DNA of 64,000 nucleotides from Echinometra lucunter (lineage: Eukaryota; Echinodermata; Echinoidea; Camarodonta; Echinometridae): NCBI GenBank assembly GCA_029962745.1, contig CM057157.1, positions 7,256,613 through 7,320,612 of the forward strand, in the 5' to 3' direction. Of this stretch, positions 49,001 to 59,540 are shown one piece after another (within the stretch, counting starts at the first letter, position 1; the number at the start of each line of letters is the position of its first letter). The notes under the pieces were generated by a model. It worked only from the letters and a program-made list of their open reading frames with translations. It was not told the DNA's origin and ran no database searches. The position numbers and the translations under genes are program-made.

Positions 49001-52000
49001 AAAAAAGTGCATGTACATGTACATGATGGGGAGGATACATGTGGGTCATACTTGTACATTGTACATGAAAATTTAATAGCAAAACAGATCATGCTTGCAA
49101 TGTGTTGCAGTAGAATCCATAACCCTGAATGGCCGAATGTGTGGAAAGTTGCAATACCAATTCTTAAAACAAGGTTTTATTATAAACATTGCAAATATAA
49201 ACAATCATGTTTCATCTTTCCACACGTTGTGGTATGAAACCTTGGATAACTTCCAAACCTGTCAAATACTAACAGTTTCAAATCCCCAATCAGACAATAT
49301 ATTTCCAAAGTCATAATCCAAGTTTCATTTCATTGTAAATTAAAATCATAATCTGATAGGCTGAAGTTGCAAAATCTTCCAAACATTAGTTAATCAGGTT
49401 CACTCTGCTCCTAGAGTCTTTTAGAAAACCTTTTACATGAATGGTCCAATAGTTTCAAGTCATTACAAACTTTCACAATTTTCTGGATACTATACTGTAT
49501 GTCTAATCGGAAACTACATTTGTAGACACATGCTCTGGTAACAACTTCTCAAGACTATACTTCACCAAAGATATATAAAATTAAGTATAGGGTGTAAGGT
49601 TAGCTTTATGCTTAGGGATAGGATTAGGAAAAATGTGTTGGGACAAAAGTCAAAGTTGTGGTTAGTCGGGGCTTCATAATAACTGCTGTATCGGGTCCTG
49701 ACTGATATTTCAAGGTCTGCATGCATAAAGCTCTATGTAAAATTTGGGTGGTTGGACCTAAATTTAGGGTGCCCACGAAAAATGATACAGAGCTTAATGT
49801 CTCCAGAGCAACAACCAAGTTAAAGGGATATTATAGTCACAATACATGTATATGGGGCTCTGAGATGTTCGCCGACTCCTCTTGCTTCTACTTGGAAAGC
49901 GTATCTCTTGGTATTGAGTTATCAGCGCAAAGGTCTGAGGATTTCCACTTCACCCCAAATGTGGACCAGGCCAAATTCAGTAGACTTAGCACTACAAAAT
50001 CTCAATCTCTAGAACAATACTGTACCTTCGGGCCTCTGATGATAGCATTTACCAAGGAACCAGATTGGTTTATGGGTGCTGAAATTGGTCTTGGTCTTTA
50101 CTGTCCATCCTGCAGATAGTTGAAAATTGATAAACAAAAAGACCAACAAAAAATGAGTAAAATCAATCTAGTTAACTATACATGTAACTATCACAGCTGA
50201 TTATATTGCACTTATGCAGACATATTTTGGTATCATTAATAAAATTCAATAGATCTCCACCTCCCAAGCAAAGTGTAAAAGTTTCTTATTACATGTAAGT
50301 CATTTCCATATAATTAATTTTATACAAAAGGTATGCCCCCCGCAATGTAGCTTGACTTCAATCTTGAGAAAAGACAGCATCTTTAATGTACATGTACTTC
50401 TGCTATTTACATGTACAGTCATGCCGGTATTCATTTGTATAATTTGTAGCCACTCTATTTTCTTCCTTAACCCCTTTGTGACAGGAATTATTTAAAGCCT
50501 AATTTGATCAGCTTATATTCTTTAAATTGGCAACACCAACTTTTTTATTTTATTGCTACATTTTTCTTATAAAACATCTGAAAATATAATATGTATCTGA
50601 AATGAATATAAATTGACAGAAATTATGATGAGAAGTCAAAAAGTTGCCAATTTGCGGGGGAAAATGGTGATTTTCACTTTCTATCACATTGCCAAGTTAA
50701 GGATTTTAATGCTTATTTTCCTTCAAAAAATTTTCAGCATCAAACAACAAATACTGACGTAACCAAAATGGGCACAGTTTGTGTCGAATTTTTTGCTCTT
50801 TCTGCTCATGTATTTGGTGTGATTTATAGGGCTTTGCATCAAAAGATATTAGGCCAAACCACAAAATGTGGACCTCTGTCTGTGGGTTAATGGCCATGTA
50901 TGTACATGTACACAAGGATAACACTACATTTTATACTACAAGTATCTCAATACTTTGCATCAATTAAACATTTCCTAGCACCTACATCGACAACAAAAGA
51001 TTCTTGATTGACACCGATGTAATGAAAGAGGAAGCTTGCTATTATACAATCATTACATCTCTATTGCTCACTTAATTACCAACCAATCAACAAGAGCATC
51101 CCAGCATAAGAACTCAGAATAGGGGAATACCTGGTGTAGCGAGAAACATGATTCATGCAGAATGACTGGGCTAGGTTTAATAAGATAGCCTTTATCTAGG
51201 ACTAGATCTCATCATCATTATCCTATTTACAGTCAGAACTAGTCATAATGGCTCAATCATTACTGCAACAACTTTCAGGACTCTCTCCAGCTACCTGACT
51301 ACAAATGAAAAATATGCACTTGTGAAAACTGAATGTACACTGTAGCATGTACATGTGTACAATTTCTCTGTAAAACCAAGTACAGAACATGTACAAGTAG
51401 ACTGTAAACAGAAATGTTGAAACATTGAATACAGCTTGTATCAGACCAAAATATCAACAAAACTAATACTTTTGAAAACAATTTGTGTTCAGATTAACTC
51501 CTATTATTCTTGTATTTATCTCCTAATAACCAACTACACAATGTACTTTGGACTTCATAAACAAATAAAATGTATAGTCCCTGTGGTCATTTCAATTTGC
51601 TGAACTATTAAAGCAAGTGATTATTTCTATTCAGAGATTACCATATGTCACATTTCTCAGCAGCTTTAGTTGTCTCAACGACACTATTTATCGATTGCAC
51701 TGTGGAAAGCTCAAGGTAAAACGAAGAGAAATATCCGACATTTACTTCCTTGCAGTGACCTACACATGTGTATTGCCCTACAATTACCCGAAGAGATAAT
51801 CAGTGTACATGTACGTTTGTACATAAAGAGGCTGTCACACATTACTGGATAGCTTTAACGGATGTCTAACGATGAACAAAAGTTAGAATCGGCTTCTCTC
51901 CATTCCAACCATTTCACGTTTGTTTCTTGTTCAGTGAATGTTCATGTAATCTTTGCACCACTGGACAAAGGTGTCCACTTGTCTTGCGGCTGTTGTGCTC

Positions 52001-55000
52001 TGGACAAGTGTTCTGTTAGGAACTCTTGTATTCATCATTCTGTACTTGCTAGTTCGCAGCAATTGATGTTCGAGGGACATGGCTCGAGGCCGGACTCCTA
52101 TAACTGACATGCACTGGGTGAACTAGAGTGTGCAATTTGCAATCGATTGTAACTTCCTTAGACAGCAATCTCAGCAGACGATTACTGACAAGGAATGCAT
52201 GGACACTGATTAATAACATATGTGTATTACAGGGGGTCCACAGGACAAAACTAACGACTTCACCAGGATTAATACCCTACCTGCTTACAATATGAGGGGC
52301 TTCACCAAGTCAGAAAGGGTCAGCAACGTACATCTTCTAAAATGGGATGCTCCTCAACCTTTGTGAGGACTTTGCTTTCTTCCTGCTCATTGTTAATTTT
52401 CCCAAGGCTTGTTTTGTTTTTGACGTGCTTGACTTTGTGCTGACTGTGATGAAACCGATGAACGATTGGGACTGGGAGTGGTTTCCCATGTAGGGATCTC
52501 TCCAGGTTCAAAAAGGATTCTTCCTGTGTATCACCACAGCCTTCTTGGACCTCTGGAGGTGTGACTTCCATTTGGACGGTAACTGCTTCTGGGAAGACTG
52601 TTGTTCTATACCATGGTCTTACTCTAACCACCATTCCTGGACTACATCTAAGACATTCTTGAATGAGGTGATGTTGAGATAGTGAACCAGCTTGAGCCTG
52701 AAGAAATGTGCATCCAGGGATAGATTCACCAGACTATTTTTCTCCATTCTGTCTGCCACATGATTTGCATTTAGTTTGAAGAACGTTTTGACCGATTCTT
52801 GTTCATCACTTGCGTGTTGGTGTTCATTGCACTGGCCGGTAATTGTCTTGTACATGTACATGTACTTGCCCAGTTTAGTTTGTGGTCATTGTTCATCTGT
52901 CCACTCCATTTCTGAGTCATAAGCATCAGCAAAGACAACTTTCAACCACTGGATAATTTTCTTGCCAGAAAATTTTTATCGGTTGGGTATCGTACTGTAC
53001 TTACTCTGTCCAGCCATGGGTGACTGAAAACTGAAAAGACATATCAAATACATGTACATGTAGCTGGCATTCTAGGGAATAATAGTTTCAAGGAATAAAG
53101 GATAAAAAAGATCCAACACATACATGTACAATCAAACAATGGTTTGACTGGACATATAAATGTTCCACTTCATGCGCGCACATGCTAGTTGACTCACTAG
53201 TCACCTTTATGTTGATTATTGATTGAGAGTACATGTACATGTATATTTGAATAGGCAAAAAGGTATATCTCTTTATAATTATAGAAATTGAAGCTCATAT
53301 TTTGAAAAGGTTCAGTAACGTGGAACTTTTAACATACAGAGCAAAATGTCTCTTGGTGACTGGTACACTTTAAGTACACTTCAAGTACACTTCTTGCAGG
53401 GTAAAAAAAAAATCCATTCATTTTGCATAATTTGCTTACATGGAAAAATTAAAATTGTCGTGCAACCATTTATTGCTTTTTTCACACATGTACATGTACA
53501 CGTGCCTGGACCTTGTTTGACCTTTCTAGAAAATGACTTTTTCTCGTTTCCACTCGGTCCTTTACATGTACCTCCAATATTCGAAGGAAAAAAGTGAAGT
53601 GGAAAAAGAAAAAGGCCAACATGTACGGTACATGTACACTGTGTTTCATGTAGCCTCCAGATCTTTGGAGGTGCAATGGATGGTGGACCGTACATGTACA
53701 TGTATTAACAATCAAAATCAAATCCAGTGAAAAATTGCAACTAATTAAAAATTCTCCCCTTTTTTAAAGATCCTCGTACATGTACATTAAGGTCTAAAGA
53801 CCTGCTGATTTGATTTACATGTACATGTATACGCATACTCCATATACAATGTATGAGAGTGTGCAACTGCTTACACTGCCTACATGTTGTAAGATACACA
53901 CATGTGCATGTGACATGTTATTTACATGTATGTACAGTAATAATTGTGCCTCATCTCAGGGTTTATGGAAATTATGTTTGTTTACACAATAAACCATTAC
54001 ATGTACAGTGTACCTGGCTCATTCTGAGCAAAGTGCAGTGCTTCTGCACAGAAATTAAGTAAATCCCATAACATGTACATGTACATGTACAAGCATACAG
54101 TGTAGGCCTGTACATGTACATTGTACATAGCCTACATGCATATCATGTACATATAGTATTGTATAAAAGTTAACACTTCTTAATGCCAGGGTCAAGACAG
54201 CTTATACATGTACAGTATATTGTATTTGTATACATGTACAACTGCCCACTCAACCATGTAACTCCACTGAAGGCCTACAGGCTTCAACCAATGCCAAAAC
54301 AATACATGGCAACAAGGAAATCTGGGAATCATTCAACAATGAACATGTTACATGCACCAATAAACAGTATACATGTACACTATACAGACTTAAAGACATT
54401 GGTTAATATTGTTAGGATTTTTAAAATATCTCATTTTGTTACTTGAAAATGGGATAAACATAATGGTTATAGTGTAAAAATACCAGTCTGAAAGTTTAAT
54501 AAGAGTATAATATCCACAGGAAGTATTGTTAAATATTAGAAATGTGAACCAATGTTTGAAAAATGTACGAGGGTCGGTTGCACAAACCAGACATAAGGAG
54601 TGCGCATGCGCGCATGAGTGCATGACTCAACAGACCGTGCTGTGTGTATTGGCGTATCACGCGACGGAAGGCAGATAACGGTATTTTTTAATTCGGGCAA
54701 ACGGTCCTCTTAGTTTATTGTCTCTCGAGATGAAAACTAATAAAATCGCGGTTTGCGTCTAACTTACAGTTTTTCATTCCGAATTATGGTTGGTTTCAGG
54801 GTTTTTTAGTACAAATACAAGTACTGATGTTTCATCTTAGTTTGAGAATTTTTTAAATCAGCTGCTCACAAAGTTAACCAATGCCTTTAAATCAGCTGTG
54901 CCCCACTTTTTTAACAAAGGATAATTGGCTACATGTACATTGTACATGCACATGCATTACACTAACCTGGACCACACTCCCAACTTCTTTACCCTCTCTC

Positions 55001-57749
55001 CATTCACCCCAACCTTTCTGACAACCCTGGATCTGTCTTTGTGGCCCAACTGGTACATGTACATGTACATGAACATGTACCAGTTGGTTCAACAGGGATT
55101 CATGCCCATTGATACTCCCAGTCTGGATCATTCCATTGTTATAGTACTGTACATGTATGACTAACTGGTCACAACTGTAAAAGGTGGTTGGATCAGTCAT
55201 TGCCATTTGAACAAAGTCATGTGACACAAACTGTGAATAATACCACTAAGTAGTAGTACAGTTCATGATATATGTGTGTCTACACGTATGCAGAGTACTT
55301 AGAGGAAGCATCAATACCACGTCATTGGCATTATGGCAATGCCCTTCTCACTTTTGCTGCCAAGTCCTACCTACATGTACATGTACAAAGTACATACCGG
55401 TACATGTCAACAGATCAAAGGAAATTCAAGAACCTTTATAGGTAACTGAGCCTCGTAAGAGTCTTAAGAATATCAACATTTACAAGTCCTTCGGTTCTTC
55501 TTGAACACTATAGGAAAAATATCATTTGATGTCGTGTTAAGGGTCAATGAATTCTTGGCAAGATACAATACACACTGGTCAACATCATGATGCAGATAAA
55601 AAGCCAAAAGTACATGTACATGACTTGTATGAAATGACAAAAATGAAAAACGATCAATTCTTTGTAAGTAGTACTGTACAAACTTAATACCAGTATCATA
55701 CATGTGTACTTCACATACTTTAGAACAATACCAAATAAACAAAAAAATGATAATCATTCTGTCACTATGGTAACAGTAGTTCAGTGGCAAAGATATCTGC
55801 AAATTCTGTCCCATCGCACTCATAATGTTACGTTGCCAAAGCAACTAAATACTTATAATAAAATTCATAAAATTCCATCCTGTTGGGATATGACTTTTGG
55901 CTATGACCCATGTACATGTACCGATGTATGTTGTTTGTTGGCTGAAAACAGACGATGAAAGTTTGGAATTGGAAATCTGTACCAGTAGTGTTGTAAATGG
56001 GATAATTATTCTGAATATTTCTTTTTCTTCTAAATACCGGTAACCAGTCAATCTTCACTAATTCACCAAAGAAAAGATAAAATCATCAAAATGTCCAAAT
56101 GATTTTATTCTGCTGATGTTAGGAAGTGCAAATCAACTCCTAAATTACATCCCAAGGACCAAATACCCTCTTTTGAACCTAGGACACAATCTCTAAATAA
56201 AGTATTCAACCCCAATCAAGGTTTCTCCAAAGTTGTTGACAAGCATTCAGTGAACATCTTGTTGAGGAGTGAACTGAACAGAGCAAGTCAAGGGCACGAC
56301 ATCCAAGAATAGGTTTGTATCGGAAGGATCTCCATCAGGGTAGTCATGGGGTTGAACCACTGTATGACTCACATGCTCACAGCACACTTTAAAGGAGGCA
56401 GGAGTGGGCGGTGAGATCTTAGGGAAACAAATTATCAATGCATGGCTCAAGAGTTGGATTCTCTCAGTTCTGAACATGTTGAAGTGGGCATACATTTGTA
56501 GAGCAGCAACACAGTGAACGAATCCTGTAAATTACCGGTAAAACCTACCCATATGCAAACAGAAAATTCTGACATACAGATACACTTTTGGAAACATCTA
56601 ATAATTTCTTAAAAAGTTAAAACCTAAATCTTATAAAATATTTTCTGTGAGAATATCTTCACTATAAAAACATGTCCTATCAATGAGCACATATATGTAC
56701 TTTTTATAACACTCATGCATGTCGAAGTAAAAAAAAATCTAAACTAATTACTGTCCAACATTTTACACCAAAATAATCTTTTGACCCTGCTAAGTGGCAA
56801 CATGGGCATTCCAAGAAAACATGCAATACCTACCATACTTGACATTATTCCACATAGACAGAAGCTTTGTCTTGACCTTTTCGGACTGGTCATCTAAAGT
56901 TTCGTCACTAGCAGTATTCCTTTCCTCTTCAGCATCCTCATTCGCATCAAATGATGTTGATCTGGTATATGATGACCGCCTTGTCCTTTCTCTCTCTCCT
57001 CACGCTCTCTCCGCCTCATTGTTGCCCCGGTCACTGGAGTTACTACGAAATCGGGACCGGAAGTCAAAACCCTTGTTGCTGATTTCCCCACGGGATCTTC
57101 TGGAAGCCCTGCTGGCTGACTTGGTTTTTCCTGGACTGCTGACACTGCTGCTGCTTGGTATAGGATGGAGACGATTTGTCCATAAGCGATGGCAAAATAG
57201 ATGACTTATCTGCATTACCCCCATCACTATCATCCACTTCTGTTGAAGTGGAGGTTTACCTAGATAACCTAACCGAAACTTGGTCCACGCAGTCTTGGTC
57301 CGGTCTCTATCTGAACTCTTGTCTTGCCTTTGATCTTGGGCATACTCTGCATGGATGGCTGAGAAGCACTCGTCTGTACCTCTGCAAAGTCCAAGGAGTC
57401 GCTAGATGTGCTACGCTGCCCACTGCTCACTTCTGTTCTCACCACCTCATTGCAGTCCATTGGTCTATTCTCTCGTTCCGTGACCTGCTCGTCCACATTG
57501 AGATTGCCTTCCGAGGTACGATGGCGACCCTTGATGTAACCAAAACTTGACCGTGACTTCCTCGTAATATTTGGTGATTGTGATGATGAGCCAGATGGCT
57601 CCGAGTCTCTCTTTAAATTATGGTCATATGTGTTGATTTGGGATGAGGTACCGGGACTCCTGATGCCTTCATTACTGTCCATTATCTCTGCCAGAGTCCT
57701 CTTGGTTGCCTTCCAAACCTCTGCAAACTGGCTTGTTCAAGAAGTCCAT
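28148..57749 (-). CDS. atg4d: ATG4C/D-like cysteine protease (autophagy), complete catalytic domain
   Basis: Nine coding exons: 56834-57757 (start ATG at 57749), 50026-50109, 43593-43811, 41783-41969, 37753-37829, 35595-36707, 34948-35024, 30445-30564, 28148-28345. From exon 2 on, all phases agree (1-1, 1-1, 1-2, 2-1, 1-1, 1-0, 0-0, 0-stop), giving about 690 residues after an N-terminal extension of about 300. ATG4 peptidases trim and delipidate Atg8/LC3/GABARAP proteins in autophagy. Seen here: [29 protein letters not shown], catalytic Cys in [50 protein letters not shown], catalytic Asp/His in [16 protein letters not shown], and C-terminal FVLL. The motifs resemble vertebrate ATG4D/ATG4C more than ATG4A/B. 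Unusual: about 300 Ser-rich residues inserted after [10 protein letters not shown], and a disrupted first coding exon. Confidence 0.88.
29654..29745. mobile_element. Small TTAA-flanked element abutting copy B
   Basis: TTAA (29650-29653) CCC ... GGG TTAA (29746-29749). About 92 bp, with piggyBac-type ends, sharing one TTAA with the next element. A diverged relative may lie near 34.80-34.94 kb. Confidence 0.45.
29750..30147. mobile_element. piggyBac-like miniature element, copy B
   Basis: TTAA (29746-29749) CCCATTCGTGACAG ... AGTCACGAATGGG TTAA (30148-30151). Close match to copy A at 26869-27276, same orientation. Lies in the last intron of the ATG4-like gene. Confidence 0.75.
30191..30353. 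mobile_element. Short element with 37-bp inverted ends
   Basis: GTAACACAAAGGTTTGCGAT at the left and ATTGCAAACCTTTGTGTTAC at the right are inverted, with GGGGC/GCCCC at the tips. About 160 bp, inserted about 90 bp downstream of ATG4 exon 8. Confidence 0.65.
30445..30564 (-). CDS. atg4d: ATG4-like exon 8
   Basis: 120 bp, phase 0 in and out; acceptor TTTTTTCAG, donor GTAAGT. Encodes [40 protein letters not shown], closely matching the ATG4D C-terminal part. Confidence 0.9.
31000..34940. other. ATG4 intron, no gene seen
   Basis: Intron between ATG4 exons 7 and 8. Contains CT-rich tracts (33.98-34.13 kb) and a possible repeat start AAGGCCCCGTTACATATTAG at 33411. ORFs here follow the tracts and look random. 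Confidence 0.5.
34948..35024 (-). CDS. atg4d: ATG4-like exon 7, catalytic Asp and His
   Basis: 77 bp, phase 1 in and phase 0 out; acceptor ACTTTCAG, donor GTAGGT. Encodes [20 protein letters not shown] then DFSLW. D and H of LDPH complete the ATG4 catalytic triad. Confidence 0.9.
35595..36707 (-). CDS. atg4d: ATG4-like exon 6, with about 300-residue disordered insertion
   Basis: 1113 bp, phase 1 in and out, acceptor TTGTGTACAG, donor GTGAGG. It starts [11 protein letters not shown] and ends [54 protein letters not shown], both strongly ATG4. Between them about 306 residues rich in Ser, Gly, Thr and Pro are open throughout, with an acidic cluster [20 protein letters not shown]. Vertebrate ATG4C/D have only about a dozen residues at this point. 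Confidence 0.88.
37753..37829 (-). CDS. atg4d: ATG4-like exon 5
   Basis: 77 bp, phase 2 in and phase 1 out; acceptor TTTCTTCAG, donor GTCTGT. Encodes [20 protein letters not shown] then AQDCT, matching the vertebrate VYVSQDCTVYKADV-type junction with the next exon. Confidence 0.85.
38643..41780. other. ATG4 intron with small repeats
   Basis: Intron between ATG4 exons 4 and 5. It holds a hairpin at about 38793-38846 (TCCTCTTCTGCC ... GGCAGAAGAGGA), a LINE-like (TTTCAA)n tail near 39313-39337, a hairpin of GGTACC-type arms near 39650-39690, the tandem duplication at 39797-39982, and a poly-G tract near 40996. Confidence 0.5.
39797..39982. repeat. Tandem duplication of about 93 bp
   Basis: Two head-to-tail copies share TTCTTTGGTCAACTCT, ATGAGAAAATTAGCC and AAAATGCATTGATTTCGAT. 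The few small indels between them suggest a fairly recent event. Confidence 0.85.
41783..41969 (-). CDS. atg4d: ATG4-like exon 4
   Basis: 187 bp, phase 1 in and phase 2 out; acceptor GTTTTCAG, donor GTAAGT. Encodes [39 protein letters not shown] and PSSVAHIL, the conserved block that shapes the ATG4 substrate groove. Confidence 0.9.
43593..43811 (-). CDS. atg4d: ATG4-like exon 3, catalytic cysteine
   Basis: 219 bp, phase 1 in and out. Encodes [58 protein letters not shown] and ILHFLGR. The Cys of GWGC is the ATG4 nucleophile. The acceptor region has been tandemly duplicated upstream (43863-44725). Confidence 0.9.
43781..44725 (-). repeat. Four-copy tandem duplication of the ATG4 exon 3 acceptor
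   Basis: Units of about 82 bp start at 43781, 43863, 43946 and 44650. Each has the exon's 5' end, the splice acceptor and about 45 bp of intron including a poly-T/A run. The first unit is the working exon border; unit 3 is split by the element at 43967-44582. Unit 2 has TGA in place of the exon's CGA. Confidence 0.85.
43967..44582. mobile_element. Harbinger-like non-autonomous element with 3-bp target duplication
   Basis: Left TTCCGTGTTTACACAGTGAC and right GTCACTGTGTAAACACGGTA are inverted, extending through ACTCGGCTCG. TCA flanks both ends (43964-43966, 44583-44585). Neighbouring tandem units show the uninterrupted site (CACTCAGGGTCT). The interior repeats GTTCGACACGGC-type words. 616 bp, no transposase. 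Confidence 0.75.
45000..47440. other. ATG4 intron, one unresolved coding-like stretch
   Basis: Mostly A/T-rich. At about 46146-46250 the minus strand is G+C-richer and reads [20 protein letters not shown] before a GTGAGT donor, but no acceptor in a matching phase was found. Confidence 0.3.
47450..47825. repeat. DR1-bearing repeat, third type
   Basis: Two units of about 165 bp with TTTGACCTTTGACCTAC, ATGACCTTTGACC and GAGGTCCCTGTA, ending GGACAGACGACAGATGGACG and CTCGGTGGCTATTAAAA. Related in design to the repeats at 2.7, 7.3 and 24.3 kb, though with different ends. Confidence 0.55.
50026..50109 (-). CDS. atg4d: ATG4-like exon 2
   Basis: 84 bp, phase 1 in and out; acceptor TATCTGCAG, donor GTACAG. 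Encodes [20 protein letters not shown] then CYHQRPE, matching the conserved ATG4 stretch before the catalytic cysteine (K-T-x-x-x-S-P-hydrophobic-LG-K-x-Y). Too short for ORF finders and partly masked by a plus-strand ORF. Confidence 0.85.
50471..50886. mobile_element. piggyBac-like miniature element, copy C (inverted)
   Basis: TTAA (50467-50470) CCCTTTGTGACAG ... TCTGTGGG TTAA (50887-50890). Reverse orientation relative to copies A and B. Confidence 0.7.
52320..53020 (-). pseudogene. Unrecognised coding-like relic inside an ATG4 intron
   Basis: The minus strand reads as protein-like sequence across several frames: [20 protein letters not shown] near 52.94 kb, [20 protein letters not shown] to LDVVQEWW (52650-52810), then a frame change to [20 protein letters not shown] and on to a stop at 52320. 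There is one stop (52884-52886) and at least one frameshift. The composition looks like a decayed gene or retrocopy; I do not recognise the family. Confidence 0.35.
52850..55625. repeat. TACATGTACA-enriched tract
   Basis: The palindrome TACATGTA/ACATGTAC recurs dozens of times, often as overlapping (ACATGT)n runs, as at 54071-54090 and 55053-55081. It occurs singly across the whole window but is far denser here. Many short ORFs with Met/Tyr/Val/His-rich products are its by-products. Confidence 0.8.
56247..56524 (-). CDS. Possible alternative terminal exon of the ATG4-like gene
   Basis: From acceptor TTTACAG before 56524, 92 codons including the TGA stop are open in phase 1, the phase in which ATG4 exon 1 ends (donor at 56833, about 310 bp away). 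Joining the two would give a truncated product without the protease domain. Product excerpt: [20 protein letters not shown] and [16 protein letters not shown] recognise no family. A captured exon or chance ORF is possible. Confidence 0.25.
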
Positions 57750-57757
57750 CTTGGCAT
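56834..57757 (-). CDS. atg4d: ATG4-like first coding exon, Ser-rich extension, frame-disrupted
   Basis: Acceptor CCTGCAG before 57757; donor GTAGGT after [14 protein letters not shown]. The start ATG at 57749 has a good context (AAGATGG) and opens [20 protein letters not shown]. The coding-like sequence then moves between frames: a 137-codon block at 57272-57682; KPPLQQ and [18 protein letters not shown] in two others near 57.24 kb; then [20 protein letters not shown] to the donor. The last block has an in-frame TGA (57002-57000) between NNEAERA and [10 protein letters not shown]. Either sequence errors or real damage. The next exon joins at phase 1. Confidence 0.6.
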
Positions 57758-57759
57758 CT

Positions 57760-59022
57760 GCAGGAAATAGCAACCAAAAAACAAACAAAAAAAAGAATGA
57801 AGCAATATATGTTTACCTGCTGTTGTCCATTCAAGTTGGAGATTCAAAAGATGATTTCAAGCAGTATTTTGAACAAGTCAGCATGCAATACTTTAGGCAT
57901 CTTTTAGTTTGTATTTGAAAAATATCATGAAAAAAAATTGTTCTATTTGTTATATATTTTACATTTTAAAATAATGACAAAAGTGACAAGTTTCTTTCTA
58001 TTGTGTCCAGTTACTTAGTTCCCTAGGCCTACAGTACATTGTAAGTAGCCCTGTACAAGATCAAGAACTATACATATACAAATTCATGGAAATTAATGTT
58101 AGGAAAATACATGTATCATGACAAACATTCATGAAACATGCCCCCTGCAACTAGCCTTAATCACAGCGGCCTGCTACAAATGTAGTTTCTTTTCTTTAAC
58201 TTTCCTCTCTCTCTTCTCTCTCCTCTCTCTCTCCTCTCTCTCGCTATTTTTACCTCTGCTGCCTGCCCTAAAAAATGCACCGATTACGTCTGTGATTGGG
58301 AGACTAGTCATAGCGGAAGCTTGCTTGCACACCACCTTTATTCACTCGTCCTTGTGTTGTTTAGTTTATTTATAGCCTTGAAACTTTTTGTACAAAACAA
58401 ACTAAAACAACAAACACGCTGAGTGAGTAAAGGCGGCGTGCAGCAAGCTGCCCACTTGGTTGAGTAGTCTCGCAATTACTTCTCCGCGTTTCGAGGAGAG
58501 AGCTGAAAGAGCAATGAAAAGAGCTACCAGGCCACCGTGATTAAGGCTACCCCTTCAACAAGAAGAACAGGAAAGACAGTACTGAACAGGAAAAAGAGGA
58601 AATTCATAGAAATTACAGTTGGATCTAATTTTAGAGGCCTTTGCCCATGCTTTTACATTAAAACTTTGTTCATGAATTCTAAACTAATTCACTGATGCTA
58701 CACATTCTAGGACCTATATGTAGCTACAGGTTAAGAATTTATCTCGAGTTGAAAAAAAAAAAAAAAAATCATAACATGCCCATGACTGCTTATACCAGGG
58801 AGCTCCCAGTACATGTCACATACATGAAACCACAACTGTAGCCTGGCCTACAGCTGGTACATGTACTGTAGTGGTAGCCATTGTTGCCTCATGTCCTTTT
58901 ATGATTTTCATGTTTAATTGGTTTTGCACCTACAGTACATGTAGTGCTACCTGCAGTTAGGGATTAATGTCTAAGCACAAGAAAATGTCAGGTCAGTCAA
59001 ATGAAATGAGTGCGAGTTTACT
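57760..59022. other. Presumed ATG4 5' intron, no gene seen
   Basis: Contains a CT-rich tract at 58.20-58.24 kb and a poly-A run near 58754. A gene-like signal was not found. Confidence 0.45.
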
Positions 59023-59030
59023 GAGATCTA

Positions 59031-59358
59031 GGCAAACCCACAGAATAGGGGCCAGACCGTGCGCGCCTGCCATTTATACATTGCAGAGATCAGCAGAGAT
59101 AGCCGAAACTCACAAGTCCATAATCGAGTTCAAAATAACTTTCTAATATGTTTTAATCGGGTAATTATGTTCATATATATTACATTCATTGTCCTCTCAG
59201 CATTCAGATTTTCGGTTATTTCATTTTGATTTTGGCAAAAATAATTTCAATGCTGAATCTTGTGCAGATTGTCCCTGACGCCACTGCCGTTGGGCTACAT
59301 TTGCTTGCACACAAATGAATACAGTGTGCGCGGCCTAGCCCTATTCTCCGGGTTTGCC
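59031..59358. mobile_element. hAT-type miniature element, copy 1
   Basis: GGCAAACCCACAGAATAGGG ... CCCTATTCTCCGGGTTTGCC, flanked by a perfect 8-bp duplication GAGATCTA (59023-59030, 59359-59366). An 8-bp duplication with short inverted ends fits hAT-type elements. Confidence 0.8.
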
Positions 59359-59540
59359 GAGATCTACATGTATCTAACACAATTCATGAGTTCAAGGTTA
59401 ACAACCTAAAAATAGGCTAAATAATGTTAAAAACATGCATAAACCCAAGACTAAGTATTAAATCCAAATTAATGACTCAAAACTTACAAAAGTCAGATTA
59501 AAAAAAAAAAAGAGCATACGCATGATACCGTACCATAGTC

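Noticed and set aside
48804..49082. Minus-strand 92-codon ORF
   Set aside because: Part reads protein-like, but it begins in a TACATGTACA-type tract, has no matching splice sites and no recognised similarity.
49721..50119. 132-codon plus-strand ORF
   Set aside because: Its 3' part is the antisense of ATG4 exon 2 (50026-50109), which has splice sites and conserved sequence on the minus strand.
53381..55227. Many ORFs rich in Cys, Thr, Val, His, Met and Tyr
   Set aside because: They are translations of repeated ACATGTAC words, not genes.
57000..57002. TGA as a selenocysteine codon
   Set aside because: No SECIS element was looked for successfully, the site is in a variable Ser/Arg-rich region, and nearby frame breaks make damage or error simpler.
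56794..57550. Plus-strand ORFs of 136 and 124 codons
   Set aside because: Antisense of the ATG4 first coding exon, which has a conserved WNNVKYG end and splice sites on the minus strand.
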